A stretch of 64,000 bases of DNA from the NCBI GenBank assembly GCA_026989355.1, contig JALSJM010000002.1:186001-250000 (forward strand). The letters run 5' to 3'. The notes below the pieces were generated by a model. That model was not told the DNA's origin and made no database searches. It was given only the letters and a program-made list of their open reading frames with translations. The position numbers and the translations under genes were made by a program. Source of the DNA: Paracoccaceae bacterium (GTDB taxonomy: Bacteria > Pseudomonadota > Alphaproteobacteria > Rhodobacterales > Rhodobacteraceae). Shown one piece after another: positions 44,754 to 52,533 of the stretch; within the stretch, counting starts at the first letter, position 1; the number at the start of each line of letters is the position of its first letter.

Positions 44754-46064
44754 CTATTTCGTGCATCCGGATTTATGGTGATACTCGAACAGAACCGCAG
44801 AAACATCATCGGCAAAGTCGCCATTACCTGCATGTTCCTGCAAATCCCAGATCAATGCCTCCAGAAAGGCTTCGCCACGAAGGCTCCGGCTTTTTTCGAG
44901 CATGCGGACAAGCCCGCCTTCGCCCAGCTGTTCACCGGTTTCATTTTCACACTCTGCAAAGCCGTCAGACATCAGAAAAAGCCGGTCTCCCGGCCCGAGG
45001 GTTATCTCGAATTCATCGTAGGTCGCCTGGTCGATCAGACCAACCGGAAATCCCCCGTTTCCAAAATACTCCACCCCACCCCGCGCCCGCATTACCGCAG
45101 GATTCGGATGCCCCGCCTGCGTCAGCACCACACGCCCGGTTTCCAGGTCGGCAAAGGCAAGTATCAGGGTGAAATAATTTTCCGTATCAAGCTCCTTCAG
45201 CACCTGACGGTTGAGATCTACCAGAACGTCTGACGGAGGGCGCGGGGCATATTTTCCATTCTTCAGCTGGGTCAGAGCCAGATTCTGATCAGGGGCCACC
45301 GAAGAGAACGACGACGCCAGCCGCGCTGTCATCAAGGCCGATGTGATGCCGTGACCAGACACGTCTATGGCATAAAGCCCGACCTTTTTCCGGCCTGCCG
45401 GAAAGAACCCCACCAGATCCCCGCCCACATGGCCGCTTGGACGCAGAAGCAGGGAAACATCAGCACCGGAAAAGGATTTGTGCCGGTCACGCACGAGGGA
45501 TTGCTGAAGCTTGCGAGCCTCGATCAGATCGCGGTTGATCGTGTCGTAAAGCTTGCGGATCTGGTTGAATGCATCGGTCACCATCCGGTTTTTCTGCTGA
45601 AGTTCGCGCTCCATTCTGAGAATGCGCTCTCCTGCCTGAATGCGGGCACGCAGTTCGCCCCCGTTGACCGGTTTGCTGAGAAAATCATCTGCCCCCACAT
45701 CAAGGCCGCGCGCCACTTCTTCCTTTTCGCTCTTGGACGTCAGCAAGATGAAATACCCGTATTCGTTGCGCTCGAGAGCGCGGAATTCGCGGCAGAACTC
45801 AAGGCCGTTCAGACCGGGCATCATCCAGTCGCTCAGCACGATGTCGATCGGGCGTTCACGGCATACTGCAAGCGCTTGCGAACCCGAAGCCGCCTCGATC
45901 ACCTCATATCCCCAGCGCTTCAGAAGTGTGGCGAGAATATGCCGTTGCAACCGACTGTCATCAGCAACAAGAACCCTCGGCCGCTGGTAACCTGCGGCAT
46001 CAGGCGCAGCCGTATCTTCGCTGGAATCTTCTTCAGCAATATTCTGTGAAGAACGGGATACCAT
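44754..46064 (-). CDS. Response-regulator / SpoIIE-type PP2C phosphatase (RbaY/RsbU-like)
   Basis: 436 residues from the ATG at 46064 (AAAGGAAAC upstream); an ATG 27 nt earlier lacks a good site. A receiver domain at about 30-150 has the acidic VLVADDS pair, LSDWMMPGLNG (phosphorylated Asp) and FLSKPV. A coiled segment (LQQKNRMVTDAFNQIRKLYDTINRDLIEARKLQQSLV) links it to a PP2C/SpoIIE domain (~200-430) with HVGGDLVGFF, LYAIDVSGHGITSAL and LFLMSDGFAECEN. This is the layout of RbaY of Rhodobacter capsulatus and RsbU/RssB-like partner-switching phosphatases, which dephosphorylate an anti-sigma antagonist. An Hpt gene is divergent from it, and a CtrA-like box lies upstream. Confidence 0.92.
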   Translation of the reverse strand: MVSRSSQNIAEEDSSEDTAAPDAAGYQRPRVLVADDSRLQRHILATLLKRWGYEVIEAASGSQALAVCRERPIDIVLSDWMMPGLNGLEFCREFRALERNEYGYFILLTSKSEKEEVARGLDVGADDFLSKPVNGGELRARIQAGERILRMERELQQKNRMVTDAFNQIRKLYDTINRDLIEARKLQQSLVRDRHKSFSGADVSLLLRPSGHVGGDLVGFFPAGRKKVGLYAIDVSGHGITSALMTARLASSFSSVAPDQNLALTQLKNGKYAPRPPSDVLVDLNRQVLKELDTENYFTLILAFADLETGRVVLTQAGHPNPAVMRARGGVEYFGNGGFPVGLIDQATYDEFEITLGPGDRLFLMSDGFAECENETGEQLGEGGLVRMLEKSRSLRGEAFLEALIWDLQEHAGNGDFADDVSAVLFEYHHKSGCTK

Positions 46065-46106
46065 TACGTTTCCTTTGCAAACTCGACGCAATTACTCGCA
46101 GCAATC

Positions 46107-46123
46107 GGTTAACAGCGGTTGAA
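46107..46123 (-). promoter_or_regulatory. CtrA-like box upstream of the REC-PP2C gene
   Basis: On the minus strand TTCAACCGCTGTTAACC reads as TTCA-N7-TTAACC, one mismatch from the CtrA consensus TTAA-N7-TTAAC. It lies about 43 nt before the ATG at 46064. Regulation is inferred. Confidence 0.4.
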
Positions 46124-46223
46124 ACCTAAAATTGAATGGAACTAATCCCTTTTCCTTACATCCTGTTAATCCGACCAGCCTACCTTCAGGGCCGTGGGGC
46201 TCGCCTGATTGGTGGAGGTGAGG

Positions 46224-46559
46224 ATGATAGACTGGAACAGATTCGATGAATTGCGCAACGAGGTTGGTGAAGACGCCATCAGCCAGGTTGTCGAACTTTT
46301 TCTGGAAGAAGTGGACGAAACCATCGCACAACTGAGAACCGCATGCGATCCGGCACGGCTTGAGGAGCTTCTGCACTTTCTCAAGGGCAGTGCGCTAAAC
46401 CTCGGATTTGCAGAGCTTGGCGCACTGTGTGAAACAGGCGAGAAGTCCGCAACCGACGGAGCAATGGGCGAAATCGATCTTGGTCGGATCGTCCACACAT
46501 ACGATGTTTCAAAAAAGGAGTTTCTGGCAAAACTCGGCCTTCAGGGGCGGGCCGCCTAG
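46224..46559 (+). CDS. Hpt domain histidine phosphotransfer protein
   Basis: 111 residues from the ATG at 46224, directly after GGAGGTGAGG; the open frame reaches back to a TTG at 46209. It contains MIDWNRFDELRNEVGEDAISQVVELFLEEVDETIAQLRTA and the phospho-acceptor site LHFLKGSALNLGFAELGALCETGE (H-x-LKGSAxNLG). It shuttles phosphate between a histidine kinase and a response regulator, probably including the receiver-PP2C protein encoded divergently. It is all helix with no other domain. Its stop overlaps the ilvA stop at a CTAG. Confidence 0.92.
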   Translation: MIDWNRFDELRNEVGEDAISQVVELFLEEVDETIAQLRTACDPARLEELLHFLKGSALNLGFAELGALCETGEKSATDGAMGEIDLGRIVHTYDVSKKEFLAKLGLQGRAA

Positions 46560-47803
46560 ATCAGGAATTCGGCAAGCACCTCATCATTGGTGATATCGCG
46601 CCAAGCAAACCCGGCCTCGTCAAGCCGTTTGAACAGAAGCGGGAAACTGGCCGCCGATCTTGTTTCGATTCCGATCAGGACCGAGCCGAAATTGCGCGCA
46701 GATTTCTTCAGGTATTCGAATCGCGCGATATCGTCTTCGGGCCCCAGAACATTCAGAAATTCCTTCAGTGCACCGGGTCGCTGGGGCAGACGCAGGATGA
46801 AATATTTCTTGAGACCAAGATGACGCTGTGCGCGTTCCTTCACTTCGGGAAGGCGTTCGAAATCGAAATTGCCGCCCGACGTGATGCAGACCACCGTCTT
46901 GCCCCGGATCTGCCCGGCCAGATCGGGCAGCACGTCTACCGAAAGTGCGCCGGCAGGCTCAAGCACAATTCCCTCGATGTTCAGCATCTCGATAATGGTG
47001 GCTGAAACCCTGTCTTCGGGCGCCAGCAGAATCTGGTCGGGTTCGGTCTCCTTCAGTTTGGCATAGGGCCGATCGCCGATCCGAGCCACGGCCGCGCCAT
47101 CAACGAAATTATCTACCCGCTCAAGCATCACGGGCCTTCCGGCTTCGATCGCTGCCTTGAAGCTTGGTGCCCTCTCGGGTTCGACATAGCGAAAATCGCA
47201 CCCCGGCAATACCGCACGGAAATAATGGGTGACGCCGGCAGCAAGCCCGCCGCCCCCTACGGGCAGCACGACCAGATCTGGCGCCTTGCCAAGCTGGCCA
47301 AGAATTTCCACCCCGACCGATGCCTGTCCTTCGATCACGTCGTCGTCATCGAAAGGCGCCAGGAAATGCCCGGCGCTTTCGGAACAAAATTCCTGCGCGG
47401 CGGCAAGGGTATCATCGAAATAATCGCCCACCAGCCTGATTTCGATACTGTCCCCGCCAAAGACACGCGTCTTGTCGATCTTCTGCTGTGGTGTGGTAAC
47501 GGGCATGAAGATTACCCCCTTCACCCCGAAATGGCGGCAGACATAGGCCACGCCCTGTGCATGGTTTCCTGCACTGGCACATACAAACAGTTTCTGCCCG
47601 GGCTTTCTGGCCAATACCTTGCGCATGGCATTGAATGCGCCGCGGATCTTGTAGCTTCGCACCGGTGTCAGATCCTCGCGCTTCAGCCAGATTTCCGCAT
47701 CAAGGCGCTTTGACAGATGATCATTCAGTTGCAGTGGCGTGGATTCGAACAGCCCGCGCATGGCCTTGGCCGCGGCGCGGGCTTTGTCGGGGAAGCCTGC
47801 CAT
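46556..47803 (-). CDS. ilvA: Threonine ammonia-lyase (dehydratase)
   Basis: 415 residues. The PLP Lys lies in TPVRSYKIRGAFNAM; SAGNHAQG, PVGGGGLAAG and CITSGGNFDFERL are typical. The C-terminal ~90 residues carry one ACT-like regulatory domain (KKYFILRLPQRPGALKEFLNVLGPEDDIARFEYLKK ... VLIGIE), so feedback by isoleucine is likely. It makes 2-oxobutanoate for isoleucine. It converges with the Hpt gene, sharing 4 nt (overlapping stops), and follows the membrane protein gene 3 nt away. Confidence 0.95.
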   Translation of the reverse strand: MAGFPDKARAAAKAMRGLFESTPLQLNDHLSKRLDAEIWLKREDLTPVRSYKIRGAFNAMRKVLARKPGQKLFVCASAGNHAQGVAYVCRHFGVKGVIFMPVTTPQQKIDKTRVFGGDSIEIRLVGDYFDDTLAAAQEFCSESAGHFLAPFDDDDVIEGQASVGVEILGQLGKAPDLVVLPVGGGGLAAGVTHYFRAVLPGCDFRYVEPERAPSFKAAIEAGRPVMLERVDNFVDGAAVARIGDRPYAKLKETEPDQILLAPEDRVSATIIEMLNIEGIVLEPAGALSVDVLPDLAGQIRGKTVVCITSGGNFDFERLPEVKERAQRHLGLKKYFILRLPQRPGALKEFLNVLGPEDDIARFEYLKKSARNFGSVLIGIETRSAASFPLLFKRLDEAGFAWRDITNDEVLAEFLI

Positions 47804-47806
47804 ATC

Positions 47807-48580
47807 TCAGATTTCCCGCCCCTCGACATAAATTCCGTAGATCGTGGTAAGCACACTGATGCCCACCATCATGTAAACCCAGTTGACAACGCCGGTATAG
47901 ACAAGGCTGACCAGAGATCCCGGGTTCATGTAGCTCTGCGGAACGGACAAGACGATCATGGCACCCACACCAAGAATCGAAACCTGAAAGATCGCACCCG
48001 ATGCCGGGGCCGTTACGCTCCAGGCCTCCCCCAAACCCATCTTCTTTCCCAGGGCCGCAGCCGGCAGGGCCGGGCTCAGTCTGTAAAACAGATAGATGAG
48101 CGGAAAATAGACGATCAGCATGATCATAATCATGCTGCCCTTCGATGGCCCGCCTTCTCCGAAGCCGCCGGCCAGAGTTGCCACAAGCGCCCCGGCAACT
48201 ATCCCCAGAACGATACCGGCCACGATCATGATGATCCCGATCAGAAGACTCAACCACAGATACTGCAGTATTTCCGGCATGCGAAAGGGCGGAAGAAACG
48301 CCCCCGGCTCTTCTTCAAGCAACACATACCGGTGCCAGGCAACCGCAATCCAGAGACTGGTAAGCACTGTCACCACCAGAAGCAGCAGAGAATATCCAAG
48401 AGCGCCTTCGGGAATCTGCCCCATCTGCCCCAAAGCCATCATCTGATGTCCGATCCTGCCCCCGGCATAAAGGCTGGTAGCCATCTGGATCAGATAAAGG
48501 AGAAGCGAAACCCGCAATGCAGCGCCGATATTCCCGAAAACCATGCGGATCGAATGGACAACAATCTTCCAGCCTTGCAT
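47807..48580 (-). CDS. Uncharacterised multi-pass membrane protein
   Basis: 257 residues from the ATG at 48580 with AGGAGG six nt before; an ATG at 48601 is less well placed. At least five hydrophobic stretches: IGAALRVSLLLYLIQMATSLY, LGYSLLLLVVTVLTSLWIAVAW, YLWLSLLIGIIMIVAGIVLGIVAGALVATLAGG, MIMIMLIVYFPLIYLFY, IFQVSILGVGAMIVLSV, and a last one near the end (VVNWVYMMVGISVLTTIYGIYV). A glycine-rich loop (GGFGEGGPSKG) lies midway. I do not recognise a characterised family; a 'Yip1-like' or DUF class is possible. It is 3 nt upstream of ilvA on the same strand. Confidence 0.8.
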   Translation of the reverse strand: MQGWKIVVHSIRMVFGNIGAALRVSLLLYLIQMATSLYAGGRIGHQMMALGQMGQIPEGALGYSLLLLVVTVLTSLWIAVAWHRYVLLEEEPGAFLPPFRMPEILQYLWLSLLIGIIMIVAGIVLGIVAGALVATLAGGFGEGGPSKGSMIMIMLIVYFPLIYLFYRLSPALPAAALGKKMGLGEAWSVTAPASGAIFQVSILGVGAMIVLSVPQSYMNPGSLVSLVYTGVVNWVYMMVGISVLTTIYGIYVEGREI

Positions 48581-48709
48581 TCCGGCCTCCTGTCTGTTCA
48601 TGCCTTCATCCCTCTAGGCTCTGCAGTCAGGTCGGTCAACCTTTGCCGTCTTGCCCTTTCGTGGCAAACCGGATAAGCGCCGCCTGAAGCAACATGTTGG
48701 AGAAACGCG

Positions 48710-49933
48710 ATGTCGGCGCCCAGAAAAGTTGTCCTCGCCTATTCAGGAGGGCTCGATACCTCGATCATCCTCAAGTGGCTGCAAACCGAATATGGTTGCG
48801 AGATCGTTACCTTTACCGCCGATCTCGGTCAGGGCGAAGAACTTGAGCCCGCCCGCAGGAAGGCCGAGATGCTGGGCGTTGCACCCGAGAACATACATAT
48901 CGAGGATCTGCGCGAGGAGTTCGTGCGCGATTTCGTGTTTCCGATGTTCCGCGCCAATGCCGTTTACGAGGGGCAGTATCTGCTTGGCACATCGATCGCA
49001 CGGCCGCTGATTTCGAAACGTCTGGTCGAAATCGCAGCCGCATCCGGTGCCTATGCCATCGCCCACGGCGCCACCGGAAAGGGTAATGATCAGGTGCGTT
49101 TCGAGCTTGCCGCCTATGCACTCAACCCCGATATCAGGGTGATCGCACCCTGGCGGGAATGGGATCTTACCAGTCGCACGAAACTTCTGGAGTTCGCCGA
49201 ATCGCACCAGATCCCGATCGCAAAAGACAAGCGCGGTGAAGCGCCTTTTTCGGTTGATGCCAATCTTCTGCACACCTCTTCCGAAGGCAAGGTGCTGGAA
49301 GATCCGGCCGTGGAGGCACCCGATTACGTGTATCAGCGCACGACAAGCCCCGAAGATGCCCCTGACCAGCCCGAATATATAGAGATCGGTTTTGAGGGGG
49401 GCGACGCCGTTTCTGTCGATGGAGAAAAGCTTTCTCCTGCCGCGCTTCTGACACGGCTCAACGAACTGGGTGGAAAGCATGGAATCGGGCGGCTTGATCT
49501 GGTGGAAGGCCGCTTCGTGGGAATGAAATCGCGCGGGATCTATGAAACGCCCGGCGGTTCAATCCTGCTTGAGGCGCATCGCGGAATCGAGCAGATCACC
49601 CTGGATCGTGGCGCCGCGCATCTGAAAGACGAGTTGATGCCGCGTTATGCCGAGCTGATCTATAACGGATTCTGGTTTTCACCCGAGCGCGAAATGCTTC
49701 AGGCATTGATCGACAAGAGCCAGGAACATGTGACCGGCATGGTGCGGGTAAAACTCTACAAGGGTCTGGCCCGCACTGTCGGACGGTGGTCGGATCATTC
49801 GCTCTATTCAGAAAAGCATGTAACCTTCGAAGATGACGCCGGCGCCTATGATCAGAAAGACGCCGAAGGTTTCATAAAGCTGAATGCTTTGCGCCTGAAG
49901 CTTCTGGCAAAGCGGGATCAGACGCCGAAATAG
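48710..49933 (+). CDS. argG: Argininosuccinate synthase
   Basis: 407 residues with GGAGAAACGCG before the [26 protein letters not shown] (PP-loop ATP site), [29 protein letters not shown] and [17 protein letters not shown] are diagnostic. It condenses citrulline and aspartate in arginine synthesis. Its length is usual. It diverges from the membrane protein gene and converges on maeB with a 209-nt gap that holds only a small hairpin (TGCTGC-CAAAA-GCAGCA, 50077-50093). Confidence 0.97.
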   Translation: MSAPRKVVLAYSGGLDTSIILKWLQTEYGCEIVTFTADLGQGEELEPARRKAEMLGVAPENIHIEDLREEFVRDFVFPMFRANAVYEGQYLLGTSIARPLISKRLVEIAAASGAYAIAHGATGKGNDQVRFELAAYALNPDIRVIAPWREWDLTSRTKLLEFAESHQIPIAKDKRGEAPFSVDANLLHTSSEGKVLEDPAVEAPDYVYQRTTSPEDAPDQPEYIEIGFEGGDAVSVDGEKLSPAALLTRLNELGGKHGIGRLDLVEGRFVGMKSRGIYETPGGSILLEAHRGIEQITLDRGAAHLKDELMPRYAELIYNGFWFSPEREMLQALIDKSQEHVTGMVRVKLYKGLARTVGRWSDHSLYSEKHVTFEDDAGAYDQKDAEGFIKLNALRLKLLAKRDQTPK

Positions 49934-50142
49934 GATCTGACACAGCCTGCTTTCATTCATCTTGTCGTGGTGGCAGGACATCAGGACAAAGGAACCGGTG
50001 TTGCGAATGGCAGTACCATACCAATGTTTTGCCCGGATGCTGTCTTCCGGAATGTTGCCGCCGGGCCGGCCCGACCTGCTGCCAAAAGCAGCAAAGCGCC
50101 GAAAATGGGTCCCGTTTGCTGACTCGAACAAACGATGCGGCA

Positions 50143-52401
50143 TTACCCTACCTTGCAGGCCGCAAGAATCGCCATGTTCAGGATATCGTTCGTTGTTGAA
50201 ACCGTCGAGCAGATCTGAACCGAGTGATCGACCCCGGAAAGGATAGGACCGATCACGGTGGCTCCGGCCATTTCCTGCATCAGTTTTACCGAAATCGAGG
50301 CCGAATGACGCGCCGGCACCACCAGAATGTTGGCCGGCCCGGAAAGCCTGCTGAACGGATACTGCGCCATGGCCTTTGGGTTGAGCGCAACATCCACCGT
50401 CATTTCACCTTCGTATTCGAAATCAACGCCACGCCTGTCAAGAACCTCTGGCGCAAGGTGCATCTTTTCGGCACGCTCGCTTACCGGATAGCCGAAGGTT
50501 GAAAAGCTCACGAAGGCCACGCGAGGTTCAAGCCCCAGCGAGCGCGCAACACCGGCTGCGCGCTCGGCGATGGTGGCCAGATCATTCTCATCTGGCCATT
50601 CGTGCACAAGCGTGTCGGCAACAAGCACGATCCGCCCCTTGTGCAAGAGCGCGGTGACTCCTGCCGCTCCCACCCTGGAAGACGCATCCATTGCCTTGTT
50701 GATCAGTTCCAGCACATGCGCCGACTTGCGAGTGGCGCCTGTGACCAGCCCGTCACCATGACCATGCACCAGCATCAACGCCGAAAACACATGGCGATCA
50801 TGTGCTGCCAGACGATGCACATCGGCTCGGTCGAATCCCTTTCGTTGCAGGCGCTTGTAAAGATATTCCTTGTATTCCCCGAGGTGGAGTGTACTGGCGG
50901 CGTTTACCACTTCAAGCTCGGCCACCGCATCGCCAAACCCGGCGGCCTCAAGTTTTTGCGCCACATCAGCCTGGCGCCCCACGACAAGCGCCTTTCCGAA
51001 TCCGGCGCGCTGATAGGCAACCGCGGCCCGCAGCACACGCGGATCATCGCCTTCGGCAAAGATCATGCGCGCCTGTGCCGCCTTGGCACGCGCCTGCAGT
51101 CCCCGCAGGATTGCGGCTGTAGGATCAAGGCGTTCCTTCAGCGATTCACGATAGCCGTCCATGTCGATGATCGGACGACGCGCCACGCCGGTATCCATGC
51201 CGGCCCTGGCAACGGCCGGCGGAATCGTGTGGATCAGCCGCGGGTCGAACGGCGTGGGGATGATGTAATCACGCCCGAAAACAAGCTTGCGGCCATAGGC
51301 CATGGCCACTTCGTCGGGCACATCTTCGCGGGCCAGCTCGGCCAGAGCCTCGGCGCAGGCGATCTTCATTTCATCGTTGATTGCACGCGCGTGAATATCA
51401 AGCGCACCCCGAAACAGATAGGGGAATCCCAGAACGTTGTTCACCTGGTTGGGGTAATCGCTGCGCCCTGTGGCCACGATGGCATCTTCGCGCACGGCAT
51501 GAGCTTCCTCGGGGGTAATTTCAGGGTCGGGATTTGCCATGGCGAAAATCACGGGATCATGCGCCATCGAAGCCACCATTTCCGGTGTTACCGCGCCCCT
51601 GGCCGAAACCCCCAGAAACACGTCTGCCCCCCTCATCGCGTCTCCAAGCGTGCGGGCATTGGTTTCCACCGCATGGGCCGATTTCCACTGGTTCATGCCT
51701 TCCTTGCGGCCTTTCCAGATCACCCCCTTGGTATCACACAAAAGGCAGTTTCCGGATTGCGCGCCCATTCTCTTGATCAGCTCGAGACAGGCAATTCCCG
51801 CGGCTCCGGCTCCGTTCACCACGATCCGGCATTCCGCCAGCTTCTTGCCGGAAAGGTGCAGCGCGTTGATAAGCCCGGCGGCACAGATCACCGCCGTGCC
51901 ATGCTGATCATCGTGGAATACGGGAATGTCCATGACTTCCTTCAGCTTCTGTTCGATAATGAAGCACTCGGGCGCCTTGATGTCCTCAAGATTGATGCCA
52001 CCAAAGGCCGGCCCCATCAGTCTTACCGCATTGATGAAGTCGTCGGGGTTTTCGGTTTCAAGTTCGATGTCGATCGAATTCACATCTGCAAAACGCTTGA
52101 ACAGCACCGCCTTGCCTTCCATCACCGGCTTCGAGGCAAGCGCCCCAAGATTGCCCATGCCGAGGATTGCCGTGCCATTCGAAATCACCGCTACCATGTT
52201 GCCCTTGTTCGTATAGTCATAGGCACATTCGGGGCTTTCCGCGATCGCCTCTACAGGCACCGCTACACCGGGGCTGTAGGCCAGAGAAAGCTCGCGCTGG
52301 GTTGTCATGGGCTTGGTGGGCGACACCTCGAATTTTCCGGGCACCGGCTCGTGGTGATAGGAAAGGGCTTCTTCTGGCGTGATTTTCGTATTGTCGGACA
52401 T
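50143..52401 (-). CDS. maeB: NADP-dependent malic enzyme with phosphotransacetylase-like C-terminus
   Basis: 752 residues from the ATG at 52401; the open frame extends to 53010 antisense to mutS and is rejected. The malic domain (1-~430) has TTQRELSLAYSPGVAVPVEAI, NKGNMVAVISNGTAILGMGNLGALASKPVMEGKA, DDQHGTAVICAAGLINAL, IVVNGAGAAGIACLEL and FAMANPDPEITPEEA. The C-terminal ~320 residues resemble phosphate acetyltransferase (MIFAEGDDPRVLRAA, LVTGATRKSAHVLELI, ANILVVPARHSASISVKLMQEM) but are usually catalytically altered and allosteric. It turns malate into pyruvate and NADPH. Divergent from mutS. Confidence 0.95.
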   Translation of the reverse strand: MSDNTKITPEEALSYHHEPVPGKFEVSPTKPMTTQRELSLAYSPGVAVPVEAIAESPECAYDYTNKGNMVAVISNGTAILGMGNLGALASKPVMEGKAVLFKRFADVNSIDIELETENPDDFINAVRLMGPAFGGINLEDIKAPECFIIEQKLKEVMDIPVFHDDQHGTAVICAAGLINALHLSGKKLAECRIVVNGAGAAGIACLELIKRMGAQSGNCLLCDTKGVIWKGRKEGMNQWKSAHAVETNARTLGDAMRGADVFLGVSARGAVTPEMVASMAHDPVIFAMANPDPEITPEEAHAVREDAIVATGRSDYPNQVNNVLGFPYLFRGALDIHARAINDEMKIACAEALAELAREDVPDEVAMAYGRKLVFGRDYIIPTPFDPRLIHTIPPAVARAGMDTGVARRPIIDMDGYRESLKERLDPTAAILRGLQARAKAAQARMIFAEGDDPRVLRAAVAYQRAGFGKALVVGRQADVAQKLEAAGFGDAVAELEVVNAASTLHLGEYKEYLYKRLQRKGFDRADVHRLAAHDRHVFSALMLVHGHGDGLVTGATRKSAHVLELINKAMDASSRVGAAGVTALLHKGRIVLVADTLVHEWPDENDLATIAERAAGVARSLGLEPRVAFVSFSTFGYPVSERAEKMHLAPEVLDRRGVDFEYEGEMTVDVALNPKAMAQYPFSRLSGPANILVVPARHSASISVKLMQEMAGATVIGPILSGVDHSVQICSTVSTTNDILNMAILAACKVG

Positions 52402-52533
52402 GCTGACCTGTTCCCTGTTCGGATTTCCTAGCCAATAACGCCCTTCCCCGGACGCGGCAATATCTGGCGTTTCGCGGGTTTTCCTGTGCTGCCGCTGCGA
52501 GTAGTATCCGGCCAGAACATCCGGGGGGACATC

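Noticed and set aside
48642-48668. TTTGCC-N15-GGCAAA repeat upstream of argG
   Set aside because: The arms are only 6 bp and far apart, as expected by chance in this base composition.
49808-50143. 111-codon minus-strand ORF in the argG-maeB gap
   Set aside because: Half of it lies opposite argG; no ribosome site, no recognisable motif. The 209-nt gap seems non-coding.
50602-52431. 609-codon plus-strand ORF opposite maeB
   Set aside because: Antisense to an intact malic enzyme; low-complexity shadow translation.
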